Source: Arenicella chitinivorans | Lineage (GTDB): Bacteria; Pseudomonadota; Gammaproteobacteria; Arenicellales; Arenicellaceae | DNA: 64,000 nt | Assembly: GCF_014651515.1 (NCBI RefSeq) | Contig: NZ_BMXA01000001.1 | Location: 124,001 to 188,000 of the forward strand | Reading direction: 5' to 3' | Position numbers and translations under genes: made by a program | Part shown: in pieces, positions 16,086-23,753 of the stretch | How the letters are laid out: each line of letters opens with the position of its first letter | Position numbering within the stretch: the stretch's first letter is position 1 | The notes under the pieces: model-generated | Databases searched by the model: none | What the model was told of the DNA's origin: nothing | Seen by the model: only the letters and a program-made list of their open reading frames with translations

Positions 16086-17033
16086 GTGGCATCGTTTGAC
16101 TTAAAAAGCCCGAGCGGTAACGGTCTGCGTTACCTGCGCGATTACCATACTTTTGGGCGGCGGAAAGACACCGTCGATACTCAACTGGATTTTGCCTACG
16201 TTTCGAAGTTTCATGCCGTGATCGAATGGCGTGAGCCGGACTGGTTGCTCAAGGATGTGTCACGTAATGGCGTTAAGTTGAACGACAAGATCATTCCCGC
16301 GCAGCAGTCGGTGGTGTTAAACGTTGGCGACACCATTGACTTTGCCGGTGTCGGCGAGGCCGTACTCACGATTCGAGATACCTCACCGCCCGTGCCAATG
16401 TTGATCAATCAAGCTGCGATGCACGAGATCATCGATATACCAGAGAGCAGCCTAGTACCGAACGAGGCCAAGCCCGAGTTGGCGGTCTACCGCTGCCCGG
16501 ATCGTGAACAATGGTTTGCTGAGTCAGTCTCATCTGGCGACGAGAGCGGTCCGTTTGATCACGGTGATGTAATCGAGTTCGATGGCAAACGCTGGACGTT
16601 TTTTCTGATCACCGAAGACGACGCCACTAAGGAATTCAATCCACAGCAAACCACGCTGGCGGACGTGTTGTTTCGTTTCGACGTAAGTCAGGATGAAGAA
16701 AGCACGCGACTGAGCGTCATGGAGAACGGCGTTACCCATGATCTCGGTGAGCGGTCGCACCATTACTTGCTGTTACATCTTCTGCGCCACCGGCAGACTG
16801 AGTCGCCCGACACGGGTTGGCTAGATACGCAGTTACTGTTCAAACAACTAGGTCTGGAAGAGACCCACATGAATATTCAGATATTTCGTGCTCGGCGTCA
16901 GGTTGCATCGGCCTTGCCTGGGGTCACCGGACAGTCACAACTTATTGAGCGTCGGCGCGGCGCATTGCGCACCAATATTGTTCGCTTTGAAATCTACAAA
17001 GAGGGCGTGCGAGAGGACCAGTTCCCCGCATGA
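16086..17033 (+). CDS. FHA-domain protein coupled to a Ser/Thr kinase
   Basis: The GTG at 16086 starts a 315-residue protein. Residues 10-100 are an FHA phosphothreonine-binding domain with the conserved spaced motifs FGRRKD, SKFHA and SRNGVKLN. The C-terminal third (about 200-305) is charged and may be a winged-helix domain: THDLGERSHHYLLLHLLRH, then DTQLLFKQLGLEE and IFRARRQVASALPG, which resembles DNA-binding response domains. The stop overlaps the kinase start (ATGA), so both are made together. The FHA domain most likely reads the autophosphorylated kinase or its targets. An FHA-output regulator is inferred, not shown. Confidence 0.85.
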   Translation: MASFDLKSPSGNGLRYLRDYHTFGRRKDTVDTQLDFAYVSKFHAVIEWREPDWLLKDVSRNGVKLNDKIIPAQQSVVLNVGDTIDFAGVGEAVLTIRDTSPPVPMLINQAAMHEIIDIPESSLVPNEAKPELAVYRCPDREQWFAESVSSGDESGPFDHGDVIEFDGKRWTFFLITEDDATKEFNPQQTTLADVLFRFDVSQDEESTRLSVMENGVTHDLGERSHHYLLLHLLRHRQTESPDTGWLDTQLLFKQLGLEETHMNIQIFRARRQVASALPGVTGQSQLIERRRGALRTNIVRFEIYKEGVREDQFPA

Positions 17034-19600
17034 GTGACGCATTGAGCCATATAACGCGTCTTGGACGTTACCAGGTTTTGCGTGAACTCGGCCGTGGTGG
17101 CATGAGTGTGGTGTACCTGGCGCGCGACTCGGAGCTTGAGCGCGACGTTGCCATCAAGTGCGTGGATACGTCAAAGCCTGCCACCGCCAGACTAGTACAA
17201 CGTCTACGGGCCGAAGCCAAACTGTTGGCGCAGCTAAACAGCCCCCATATCGTGCAATTGTACGACGTGGTAGAGCAAGATTCGATGTTAGGTCTGGTTA
17301 TTGAGTTCGTTGGCGGTCATACCTTGACTCAACGTTTGCAACAGGCACCATCGCGTGCAGTCGTGTTGCGATGGTTGGCGGAAGTGGCAGACGGATTGGC
17401 CAACGCACATCAGCAAGGTATTGCACACTGTGACCTGAAGGGCGACAACGTACTGATTACCCAACACAACGTGGCTAAAATTGCCGACTTTGGGATTGCG
17501 CGCGTAAAATTGGATGACTATCTGGCTGAAGACGGTGCAGTGCGGTCTGGGAGCGTGAGTGGCAGTTATTTTTCATTATCGCCGGAGCAGGCCACCGGGC
17601 AACCCGTGGATACCCGTTCAGATTTATTTTCGCTGGCGGTGTTGATATATCAAGCCTTGGTGGGGCGTCACCCATTTGGTGAAACTGCGAATAAAGCTGC
17701 CTTGTTAGAACGAATCGTGAGCTCACCTTTCACGCTGGCGTCCGATGCTCAGTCAGTGCTTGGATTACGCTTAGGCGAAGTGGTATCCAACCTGTTAAGC
17801 AAAGCGCCCGCAGACCGTTTATACACCGCGTCTGAAGTGGCTGAGTTTTTGCGCAATGCGCAGCAGCCAGAAGGGCAGCAAGCTGATGACACCACGCAAT
17901 TGATTCCATTGCAACCAACGCCTTCCGCCGCACCGCGCTGGAAAGCCTGGCTGAGTCGCGGCGCGCTATTGGCCGCTGGTTTTGTGGTTGGCATGGGCAT
18001 CATTAAGTATTCCCCGTTATTCAGTGGTGCTAACGATACGGTGCACTTTGTGGCGCTCGACACGATCGAAATCACGACAGACCCAGAGTTTAATGACGAG
18101 CTGATGCCGCTGATTCAGAGTACCCTACAGACAACAGCGGAGCAGGCGGTGTTGTCGCTACAAGACACCGGTCTGATTTCAAGCAGGGAATTCGATGCGG
18201 TGGAAGGTGATTATCGACAACGAGCGACGGCTACAGGTGCGACGTCAATTCTGAATCTGTTGGCCGACTGTGGCAGAAATAAATGTGACCTGAAATTACG
18301 TAAGTATGATGGTCCTCAGATGGCTGTCACCGAACAGCGGAGCTGGCCGGTTGCGGTGCAGAACCTGACCGACATTCGTAACACACTGCGTGCAGAACTA
18401 TTGGCACTTTATCCTGCAGCCGCGCAAGGCGATTCAGAGATGGCCGTGAGTGAAGATATTTATCGGACCTACCTGGATGTCTTTCTCGACAGTGAAAACG
18501 GCAAGCAGGCCAAGCCCGAGCACCTTATTACCCTGGACAAGTTGATCGCACGCCAGCCGTTTTTTATACCGGCTTACGACTTGGCACGACGCGTGTCGCA
18601 GCGATTGAATACGGTGACTGGGGATGGCGTACATCTAACTCGTTTGGAACGAATTTTGGCCTATGCCCCGGACGCCCTGAATGAAGACCCTTCCATTCTG
18701 GCGGCGAAAATCTACGTAAAATTACAGCAAGAGCGGCACGACGAAGCCGAAGAACTCTTTGCGTTCGCACAGCAGGTGGTAAAAGATAAGTCCGCGTTGA
18801 TCAACTTGGAAACCGATCTGGCGTACTATGGCAACCAGCCACAACGGTTGCTGGAGTTGGATCGAAAGAACTCTGTGTTACGGCCATCGGCCAAGACATT
18901 TTACAATTTGGCAACCTCGGAGTACTCGTTTGGTAATTATACTGCTTCGATGGCGGCAGTAGATCGCGCGCTTGAACTGAACTCGGATTACTCGTTTGCA
19001 CTTAGCTTGCGGGGAACAGTCGCAATGCGTCAGGGCGATTTGGTCAGCGCCATACGAGATTTCAATCAAGCGCTAAAGTCGAATCAGAGTGGATCCAATT
19101 ACTCAAATCTTGGCGTCGCGCTTATGCTCAGCAGCGACTATCAGGGTGCGATCGACAACTTCAAACGTGCGCTCGAGATATCCGATCAAAATACCACATA
19201 CCTCTTGAATATCGCGGATGCGCACAAGTTAAATCAGGAGTTGGATCTGGCAGCACAGTATTATGATGCAGTGATTGACTTGACGTCGCCGCCTGCAACG
19301 ATCAAGCAATTCAGAGATCGTGCTCAAGCGTTTGCACAGAACGGTAATCACAGCGAGGCGATTAAGACCTTGAATGCGGCGACAAAAAAATTTCCTGATC
19401 AGAGTGATTTTGAATATGCCGCCGCGATTGTTTATACGATGTCGGATAACCAAATAGCGGCAGCTGTTGCAGTTGAAGAAGCGTTAGAAACCGGAGTTGG
19501 AAAAGTATGGTTTACGTTTCCGTGGTTTAAAAAGCTTTGCGTGAATGAGTCTTTTAGACGGCTCACGCAGCCTGAAACTGAAGGGCTTTGTGCCGATTAA
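17030..19600 (+). CDS. Membrane Ser/Thr protein kinase with TPR sensor domain
   Basis: The kinase domain spans residues 12-275: glycine loop ELGRGGMSVVYLA, catalytic Lys43 in VAIKC, catalytic loop HCDLKGDN (Asp135, Asn140), DFG at 153-155 and SPEQATG. Arg of the usual HRD is Cys, so this is a non-RD kinase and may not need activation-loop phosphorylation. A transmembrane helix lies near 309-328 (GALLAAGFVVGMGIIKY). The C-terminal 500 residues, presumably periplasmic, end in at least three or four TPR units (AAVDRALELNSDYSFALSLR and following). Its 3' end overlaps the convergent unknown gene by three bases. Confidence 0.93.
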   Translation: MSDALSHITRLGRYQVLRELGRGGMSVVYLARDSELERDVAIKCVDTSKPATARLVQRLRAEAKLLAQLNSPHIVQLYDVVEQDSMLGLVIEFVGGHTLTQRLQQAPSRAVVLRWLAEVADGLANAHQQGIAHCDLKGDNVLITQHNVAKIADFGIARVKLDDYLAEDGAVRSGSVSGSYFSLSPEQATGQPVDTRSDLFSLAVLIYQALVGRHPFGETANKAALLERIVSSPFTLASDAQSVLGLRLGEVVSNLLSKAPADRLYTASEVAEFLRNAQQPEGQQADDTTQLIPLQPTPSAAPRWKAWLSRGALLAAGFVVGMGIIKYSPLFSGANDTVHFVALDTIEITTDPEFNDELMPLIQSTLQTTAEQAVLSLQDTGLISSREFDAVEGDYRQRATATGATSILNLLADCGRNKCDLKLRKYDGPQMAVTEQRSWPVAVQNLTDIRNTLRAELLALYPAAAQGDSEMAVSEDIYRTYLDVFLDSENGKQAKPEHLITLDKLIARQPFFIPAYDLARRVSQRLNTVTGDGVHLTRLERILAYAPDALNEDPSILAAKIYVKLQQERHDEAEELFAFAQQVVKDKSALINLETDLAYYGNQPQRLLELDRKNSVLRPSAKTFYNLATSEYSFGNYTASMAAVDRALELNSDYSFALSLRGTVAMRQGDLVSAIRDFNQALKSNQSGSNYSNLGVALMLSSDYQGAIDNFKRALEISDQNTTYLLNIADAHKLNQELDLAAQYYDAVIDLTSPPATIKQFRDRAQAFAQNGNHSEAIKTLNAATKKFPDQSDFEYAAAIVYTMSDNQIAAAVAVEEALETGVGKVWFTFPWFKKLCVNESFRRLTQPETEGLCAD

Positions 19601-20061
19601 TGCGGATCACGATCGACTTCGTCACCTGGATCGATAGTTCCCAGATGAGTTAAAAAGTAGACGTCCTTAAAAATGTCGGTACCTGCCGGTGGCTCTGTAT
19701 AAGTGAAGGTTAATAGGTTATTAACGGAAGCCCCCGGCGCTTTCGACATTGTTTGCGTTATGTACTGTAAAACCGCACCGTCAGAGTCCGTCGCATTGCC
19801 GGTGAAATAGTTACCTGAGTCGCCAAGGGTGATTGCCAATTGCACATTGTCATTGTTAATGCCGCTGGAAAAATGGGCTTCGATGACGTCAATCGACGTG
19901 CTGCCGTACATCAGGACGCCCGCGTAGACCACCGGATTCGACGAAATTTCAACGCCTCTGGTGAGCGTGACATTGACGATTCCGCCGCTGCCATCCCATT
20001 CATTCAAGACTAGGTAGGTTTTGTCGTTTTTCTCTACGACGCTAACATTAGGGTTAGACAT
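19597..20061 (-). CDS. Unknown protein A of a tandem paralogous pair
   Basis: The ATG at 20061 is preceded by GGAGATAATC. The 154-residue product has no signal peptide or membrane helix and looks all-beta. It is clearly related to the protein encoded at 20297-20758: both share PVVYAG, IDVIEAHFSS, NNLLTFTYT, a PP-GT motif and the C-terminal end E-V-x-R-DPH, with nearly equal length. I do not recognise the family. This copy is rich in Asn, Gly and Asp. Its stop codon overlaps that of the kinase gene on the other strand, so the two transcripts must collide or overlap. Confidence 0.7.
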   Translation of the reverse strand: MSNPNVSVVEKNDKTYLVLNEWDGSGGIVNVTLTRGVEISSNPVVYAGVLMYGSTSIDVIEAHFSSGINNDNVQLAITLGDSGNYFTGNATDSDGAVLQYITQTMSKAPGASVNNLLTFTYTEPPAGTDIFKDVYFLTHLGTIDPGDEVDRDPH

Positions 20062-20296
20062 TGATTATCTCCGTTGTTACTAAGTTTTATGGTGTTCATA
20101 TAAGCTTAATTGCCCGTTCACATCCCCCGTAAAGATTTTTCTACAGTAGCATCAATCCCCAAGATGGTAATACCCTATCAAGGCGTCAATTTTGCGTTCT
20201 ACCCGTGCCATCAAGACGGATTGAACGAAAGTATTTTCTAGGTGACGCCTAGACAGAGCACACTTCATTCGCATCATAGGCCTTGAAGAGCCGTTT

Positions 20297-20758
20297 CTAG
20301 TGCGGGTCACGCTCCACTTCGCTCTCTGGGTCAACAAGACCGATCGATGTCTCAAAATAAATATCCTCCAATATGCTGGTTCCAACCGGGGGCATAGTGT
20401 AGGTAAAAGTGAGCAAGTTATTTTTTTCGCTAGCGCAAGATTTCGATAATGACTGCTCAATATAGGCCAGGTCCTTGCCTGTCGCACTGATGGCTGGTCC
20501 GGTGAACCAGATATTTTTTCTTGCTGGGATCTTAAACTGGATTTGCACGTTAACGTTATTATCCGTACTGGAAAAGTGCGCTTCGATGACATCGATGTTC
20601 TGGCACTTGTATTTTACCTTTCCTGCATACACCACTGGATCTTTGCTAACCTTTTTTTTTCTGGGCTTTAGTTTTACTTTAACCAGCCCACCTCGAGAAT
20701 TACTCTCGTTCAAGACAAGGGTTTTTTTTATTGTTACGCAGTTACGCCGTTTGGACAT
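20297..20758 (-). CDS. Unknown protein B of a tandem paralogous pair (Lys/Cys-rich)
   Basis: ATG 20758 has GGAGG six bases upstream, so it is well translated. The 153-residue product is a paralogue of the protein at 19597-20061, with the same blocks in the same order. It differs by a strongly basic stretch (KVKLKPRKKKVSK) near residues 25-40 and by three cysteines absent from its partner. The pair is separated by 235 bases. Gene duplication followed by divergence in charge suggests two interacting or differently targeted versions, for example a positively and a negatively charged subunit. Function is unknown. Confidence 0.7.
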   Translation of the reverse strand: MSKRRNCVTIKKTLVLNESNSRGGLVKVKLKPRKKKVSKDPVVYAGKVKYKCQNIDVIEAHFSSTDNNVNVQIQFKIPARKNIWFTGPAISATGKDLAYIEQSLSKSCASEKNNLLTFTYTMPPVGTSILEDIYFETSIGLVDPESEVERDPH

Positions 20759-21018
20759 TCATAGCCTCCTTCACCTTATGTTCGACATGATCGTTAAGTA
20801 AGTCTGAGCGCGATTCGGTCTGTCGCCTCAGGGACTTCAACTTAGCACTGATTCGACGCTCTGTAACCCTACTTAAGTCCCTACCTGAATGACTGCGTGT
20901 TTTCAAGTTCGTTCTACGAAGCGTGTAATAAGGTGTAATACGCCTCAGCACACTCTAGGTGCATCATTACCTCATCGAAAGAGACAGCGTCGCGACAATG
21001 AGGCTGGATCAGAAATAA

Positions 21019-21040
21019 TTTACACGGGTGGCGGTGTAAA
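21019..21040 (+). promoter_or_regulatory. Perfect hairpin/operator directly before a leader ORF
   Basis: TTTACAC (21019-21025) and GTGTAAA (21034-21040) are perfectly complementary around an 8-base loop. The right arm runs straight into GGAG, the ribosome binding site of the 20-codon ORF at 21054. The element can therefore act as an operator or as an RNA hairpin near the ribosome site. Related GTGTAAT words occur nearby at about 20927-20941 and 21325, in the same otherwise empty 295-base gap (20759-21053), where I see no gene. Confidence 0.45.
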
Positions 21041-21053
21041 GGAGTTGGGTGCC

Positions 21054-21116
21054 ATGGATGGCGTTTCTAAACCGCGCATGAACTTGGGGAGTAACAACAA
21101 TGAAGACGAAATTTAA
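21054..21116 (+). CDS. 20-residue leader peptide ORF
   Basis: ATG 21054 with AAAGGAG nine bases upstream opens a 20-codon frame (MDGVSKPRMNLGSNNNEDEI) that stops at 21114-21116, inside the next gene, which starts at 21100 with its own GGGGAG. Overlapping starts and stops of this type allow translation of the first ORF to control the second. The peptide is polar and has no runs of a single amino acid, so amino-acid attenuation is not obvious. It could also be only a spurious overlap. Confidence 0.35.
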   Translation: MDGVSKPRMNLGSNNNEDEI

Positions 21117-21300
21117 AACCTGTACTGCAACCAGCCTTTGGTTTGGTCTTGGGCTGGCGATGGCGGTGTTAGTACTCAAGCCTGTGTCGTTTGAACTTTA
21201 TGCGAGCAAGTGGCCTCTGAGCGGTATTCAGGCACATCTTGATGGTGTCGAAACGATTAGTGTTGCCGCTCCCCGGCGCGCTCTGTCGGTATTCGACTGA
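21100..21300 (+). CDS. Small membrane/secreted protein, 66 residues
   Basis: ATG 21100 has GGGGAG upstream. The N-terminus MKTKFKTCTATSLW is basic, and a hydrophobic helix follows (FGLGLAMAVLVLKPVSF, about residues 15-31). The remaining 35 residues are soluble and mildly polar. It is most likely an inner-membrane anchored peptide with an outward C-terminus. No family is recognised. It forms a pair with the 46-residue peptide 126 bases downstream, behind the hairpin and leader ORF. Confidence 0.55.
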   Translation: MKTKFKTCTATSLWFGLGLAMAVLVLKPVSFELYASKWPLSGIQAHLDGVETISVAAPRRALSVFD

Positions 21301-21426
21301 GTGGCAAATAACGAACTGTAATAGCGTGTAATACCGATGATCTTAGCATCGATTTACAGTGTAAGTATAAGATCGCACCACCGAGCTGGTGGCGCGAAAT
21401 CAGGTAAAATTTGAGGTTGGACCATC

Positions 21427-21567
21427 ATGGCTACAAAGATAAAACTGCAACTTTTCGAAAACTTTAAATCGACCTTCGGCGTAGGTGTTTTCCGCAGCGT
21501 GCATGCGCGAATCTATGGCAATCTATTGATGAGTGCGTTGTTCTTGTGCATGTTTATGACGGTATAA
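21427..21567 (+). CDS. Small membrane peptide, 46 residues
   Basis: ATG 21427 is preceded by TGAGGTTGG, a fair ribosome site. The peptide is basic in its first 30 residues (MATKIKLQLFENFKSTFG, then RSVHARIYG) and ends in a hydrophobic tail NLLMSALFLCMFMTV, so it may be tail-anchored with its N-terminus in the cytoplasm. In front of it are two small hairpins, CGATG/CATCG (about 21332-21348) and CCACC/GGTGG (about 21379-21393). Family unknown. Confidence 0.45.
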   Translation: MATKIKLQLFENFKSTFGVGVFRSVHARIYGNLLMSALFLCMFMTV

Positions 21568-21583
21568 GTGCCGCCCTCGCTAA

Positions 21584-22444
21584 TTATTGCGGGAATACCT
21601 CTAACGTAAGATACAAGGAATGGTGTCTTGCTTTTACTTTATCCGTCTTCGGTGCGGGCGCACTTACCTCGACCTCCAAAAGATAAAAACCAGCTTGTGC
21701 AAACTCAACGGTGATTTCACCAGCCTCGTTGGTGGTGAACGCTTGCGTGTTACGTTCATTGCGATGGCGTGTACCACCAAACTCAAGGTGCGCGTCAACG
21801 CCTGCTGTCAGCGGCTGTCCGTCCAGTAATAACTGGAATGTCGCCGGTTCGCCGACGAATAGATCGTTTGGGTGCGCGGTGCCGCCAATTTCGATGCCAG
21901 ATCCGCTCGCATGCTTGGCAAGTGGTGTCGGAGCGTTATTTGTAATAAAGGTTTCAACGCGAGCGCTAATGAGGTGTGCTTCGATATCGGTCGCGCCTGG
22001 TGGTAACGCGGAACGTTCACCAATAATCCGATTGGGTGAGCCATCCGCGTTTTTGAAATAAATCATCTGCGTCGGCGTTTGTTCAATGGTTACGCGATAG
22101 GTGCCATCTTCTTTCAATGTGACGTCGCCGGTAGACTGTCGAGTAAACGCGGTGAGCTCGATTACTTCTTGAGTTTTGCCGTCAGGGCCCGTGATATAGG
22201 GTGTCACATGACTGAATATTTTTAGTAAGAACGGGTTGGCGCTGCCACCGCCATTATTACCCAGTGGTTTATCCGGATGGAAGATGTCGTTGGTGATACT
22301 GGCATTCAGTGTTACCGATTGTGGTTCTTCGCCCGACAAGAGAGTGTGACTGGGAAGGACATACCGGCCGTGCGCTAGCACCGGGGTTGCCGATAGCGTC
22401 GCGGCGATCAGAGTAAGGATTCGTATGGGGGTTGAGATGCGCAT
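21584..22444 (-). CDS. DUF4198 periplasmic protein
   Basis: The ATG at 22444 is selected because TTGAGG precedes it; a TTG at 22456 is less likely. A signal peptide ends at VLAHG, and the mature protein starts HGRYVLPSHTLL, the usual DUF4198 beginning with an N-terminal histidine exposed after cleavage. The rest is two Ig-like beta domains, the second with an N-E-A-G-E strand typical of NikM/CbiM-associated carboxypeptidase-like folds. DUF4198 proteins accompany TonB receptors and nickel, cobalt or iron uptake systems and probably bind metal in the periplasm. It is the last gene of the receptor operon. Confidence 0.85.
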   Translation of the reverse strand: MRISTPIRILTLIAATLSATPVLAHGRYVLPSHTLLSGEEPQSVTLNASITNDIFHPDKPLGNNGGGSANPFLLKIFSHVTPYITGPDGKTQEVIELTAFTRQSTGDVTLKEDGTYRVTIEQTPTQMIYFKNADGSPNRIIGERSALPPGATDIEAHLISARVETFITNNAPTPLAKHASGSGIEIGGTAHPNDLFVGEPATFQLLLDGQPLTAGVDAHLEFGGTRHRNERNTQAFTTNEAGEITVEFAQAGFYLLEVEVSAPAPKTDKVKARHHSLYLTLEVFPQ

Positions 22445-22476
22445 CAATAGCCTCAATTAGTTGAACTAGGTTTGAA

Positions 22477-22983
22477 CTAGGGTTGAATGGAAATAGCGAT
22501 TTCACCGAACTCATAGTTGCCGGTTAGTTGGTATGCTTGTGGCGTACCGGCACCGAGGTAAACTGTTTGGCGTAGAAAGTCACGACCGCCAGCCTCGCGC
22601 GAGGCTTCGAAACACAATACATAGTCGCCAGCAGTAATTCCCTCGGGCACTTGCCACTCGTAGGTGTACGTGCCGGGTTTGCGGGTTGCGCCAGTGACGC
22701 CTTGATACGCCGTGGCGTCAGCACGGCCAAGCTTTCGCCACCACTGCCGTAAATCCTTGAGCCATTCATCTTGTTCATACCACACACTAATGACCTCGAC
22801 ACCTTTGCGTTGCGGCGTTTCAAGCCAGACCGCGACGTAGGGACGGTGATACGGGTCGACCTCAAGTTCGGGTACTGTCACCGACAAAGAGATGGATTCG
22901 GCACTGGCCATTGCGCTTATTAAACAACCGGCGATAGCGAGCGTTTTGCCACCACCAATACCAAGAGATCGAAAAGCTGACAT
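22477..22983 (-). CDS. DUF2271 periplasmic protein
   Basis: The 168-residue product has a signal peptide (TLAIAGCLISAMASA) and the DUF2271 pattern: RPYVAVWLETPQ near residue 47, the tryptophan-rich DEWLKDLRQWWRKLG, and GATRKPGTYTYEWQVPEG, ending in a beta-strand domain. Genes of this family are found next to DUF4198 and PepSY proteins in TonB-receptor loci. A role in periplasmic handling or reduction of an iron complex is inferred from context; no activity has been assigned. It lies 32 bases upstream of the DUF4198 gene on the same transcript. Confidence 0.85.
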   Translation of the reverse strand: MSAFRSLGIGGGKTLAIAGCLISAMASAESISLSVTVPELEVDPYHRPYVAVWLETPQRKGVEVISVWYEQDEWLKDLRQWWRKLGRADATAYQGVTGATRKPGTYTYEWQVPEGITAGDYVLCFEASREAGGRDFLRQTVYLGAGTPQAYQLTGNYEFGEIAISIQP

Positions 22984-23002
22984 ATAAAACTTACCCTGTG
23001 CG

Positions 23003-23671
23003 TTAATAGTTGGGGACGAAAAGCAGATACCAGATCAGCGGCGTTAGAACGCCAATAATGGTCAGCGCCAGTCCCCAGTTGCGGTATTTTTTGAGTTGAA
23101 AAAGAATTAAGATCCCTGCCACCGCTAACAAGGTCATAATGACTGCCGAGAAATCAATGAATGTCGACCACGCGGCTCCGGTATGCCGACCTTTGTGCAG
23201 GTCATTCATTAATACCCAGAGGTTGCCGGATTGGTGTTCGATCTCGATTATCTGATCGGGGACGAGAATGGATACGAACGCGTAACCTGCCGGCAACGGA
23301 AAGTCTAAGCTGACTTCGCCCAGCTCTAGGTCGTGATCGATTGAGCGAGGATGGCTTAGCCCGTGTTCACGCCGTAAATATTCGGTGACTAAAGCGGTCG
23401 GAAACACGGCAGGGTCGCTCAGCGCAGAACTGATTTCGTCGGGTAGCGTATAGGTATCAATGCCTGTTTTAGCGGCGCCTGAAAACCAGTTTGCATGATT
23501 GAGCGTAAACCCAGTCACGCTGAAGAACAGTACGATGGCCAAGGCAGTGGTGGACAAGTAAATGTGTAGCCAGCGGGCAATTTTGAACACGCGTTTGGCG
23601 ACGTCGGATTTGGTCCAGTCCCACGCTTGTCTGGTTGGGCTGGTTGATACAGATTTAGTTGTTGTGTGCAT
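23003..23671 (-). CDS. PepSY-associated membrane protein
   Basis: The 222-residue protein has the core PepSY_TM signature WLHIYLSTTALAIVLFFSVTG with the two histidine/aromatic positions, followed by N-HANWF, one periplasmic PepSY-like domain (about 60-150, EIEHQSGNLWVLMNDLHKGRH), and two C-terminal membrane helices. Proteins of this type in siderophore loci are thought to reduce ferric complexes, using haem bound between helices. The reduced size and single PepSY unit match the form that pairs with DUF2271 and DUF4198. It is cotranscribed between the receptor and DUF2271. Confidence 0.87.
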   Translation of the reverse strand: MHTTTKSVSTSPTRQAWDWTKSDVAKRVFKIARWLHIYLSTTALAIVLFFSVTGFTLNHANWFSGAAKTGIDTYTLPDEISSALSDPAVFPTALVTEYLRREHGLSHPRSIDHDLELGEVSLDFPLPAGYAFVSILVPDQIIEIEHQSGNLWVLMNDLHKGRHTGAAWSTFIDFSAVIMTLLAVAGILILFQLKKYRNWGLALTIIGVLTPLIWYLLFVPNY

Positions 23672-23753
23672 GCAACGAACTGACTCTCAGTTTATTCCGA
23701 ACGGGGAACGGCCTCTCGTGGAGGCCGTAATAATTTAGGGGTTTGGTGCTAGC

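Noticed and set aside
15905-16104. Two short + strand ORFs before the FHA gene
   Set aside because: They overlap each other in different frames, and neither has a ribosome site or a recognisable motif.
20152-20592. 146-residue ORF on the - strand
   Set aside because: Overlaps the second paralogue in another frame; the paralogue has homology and a strong ribosome site.
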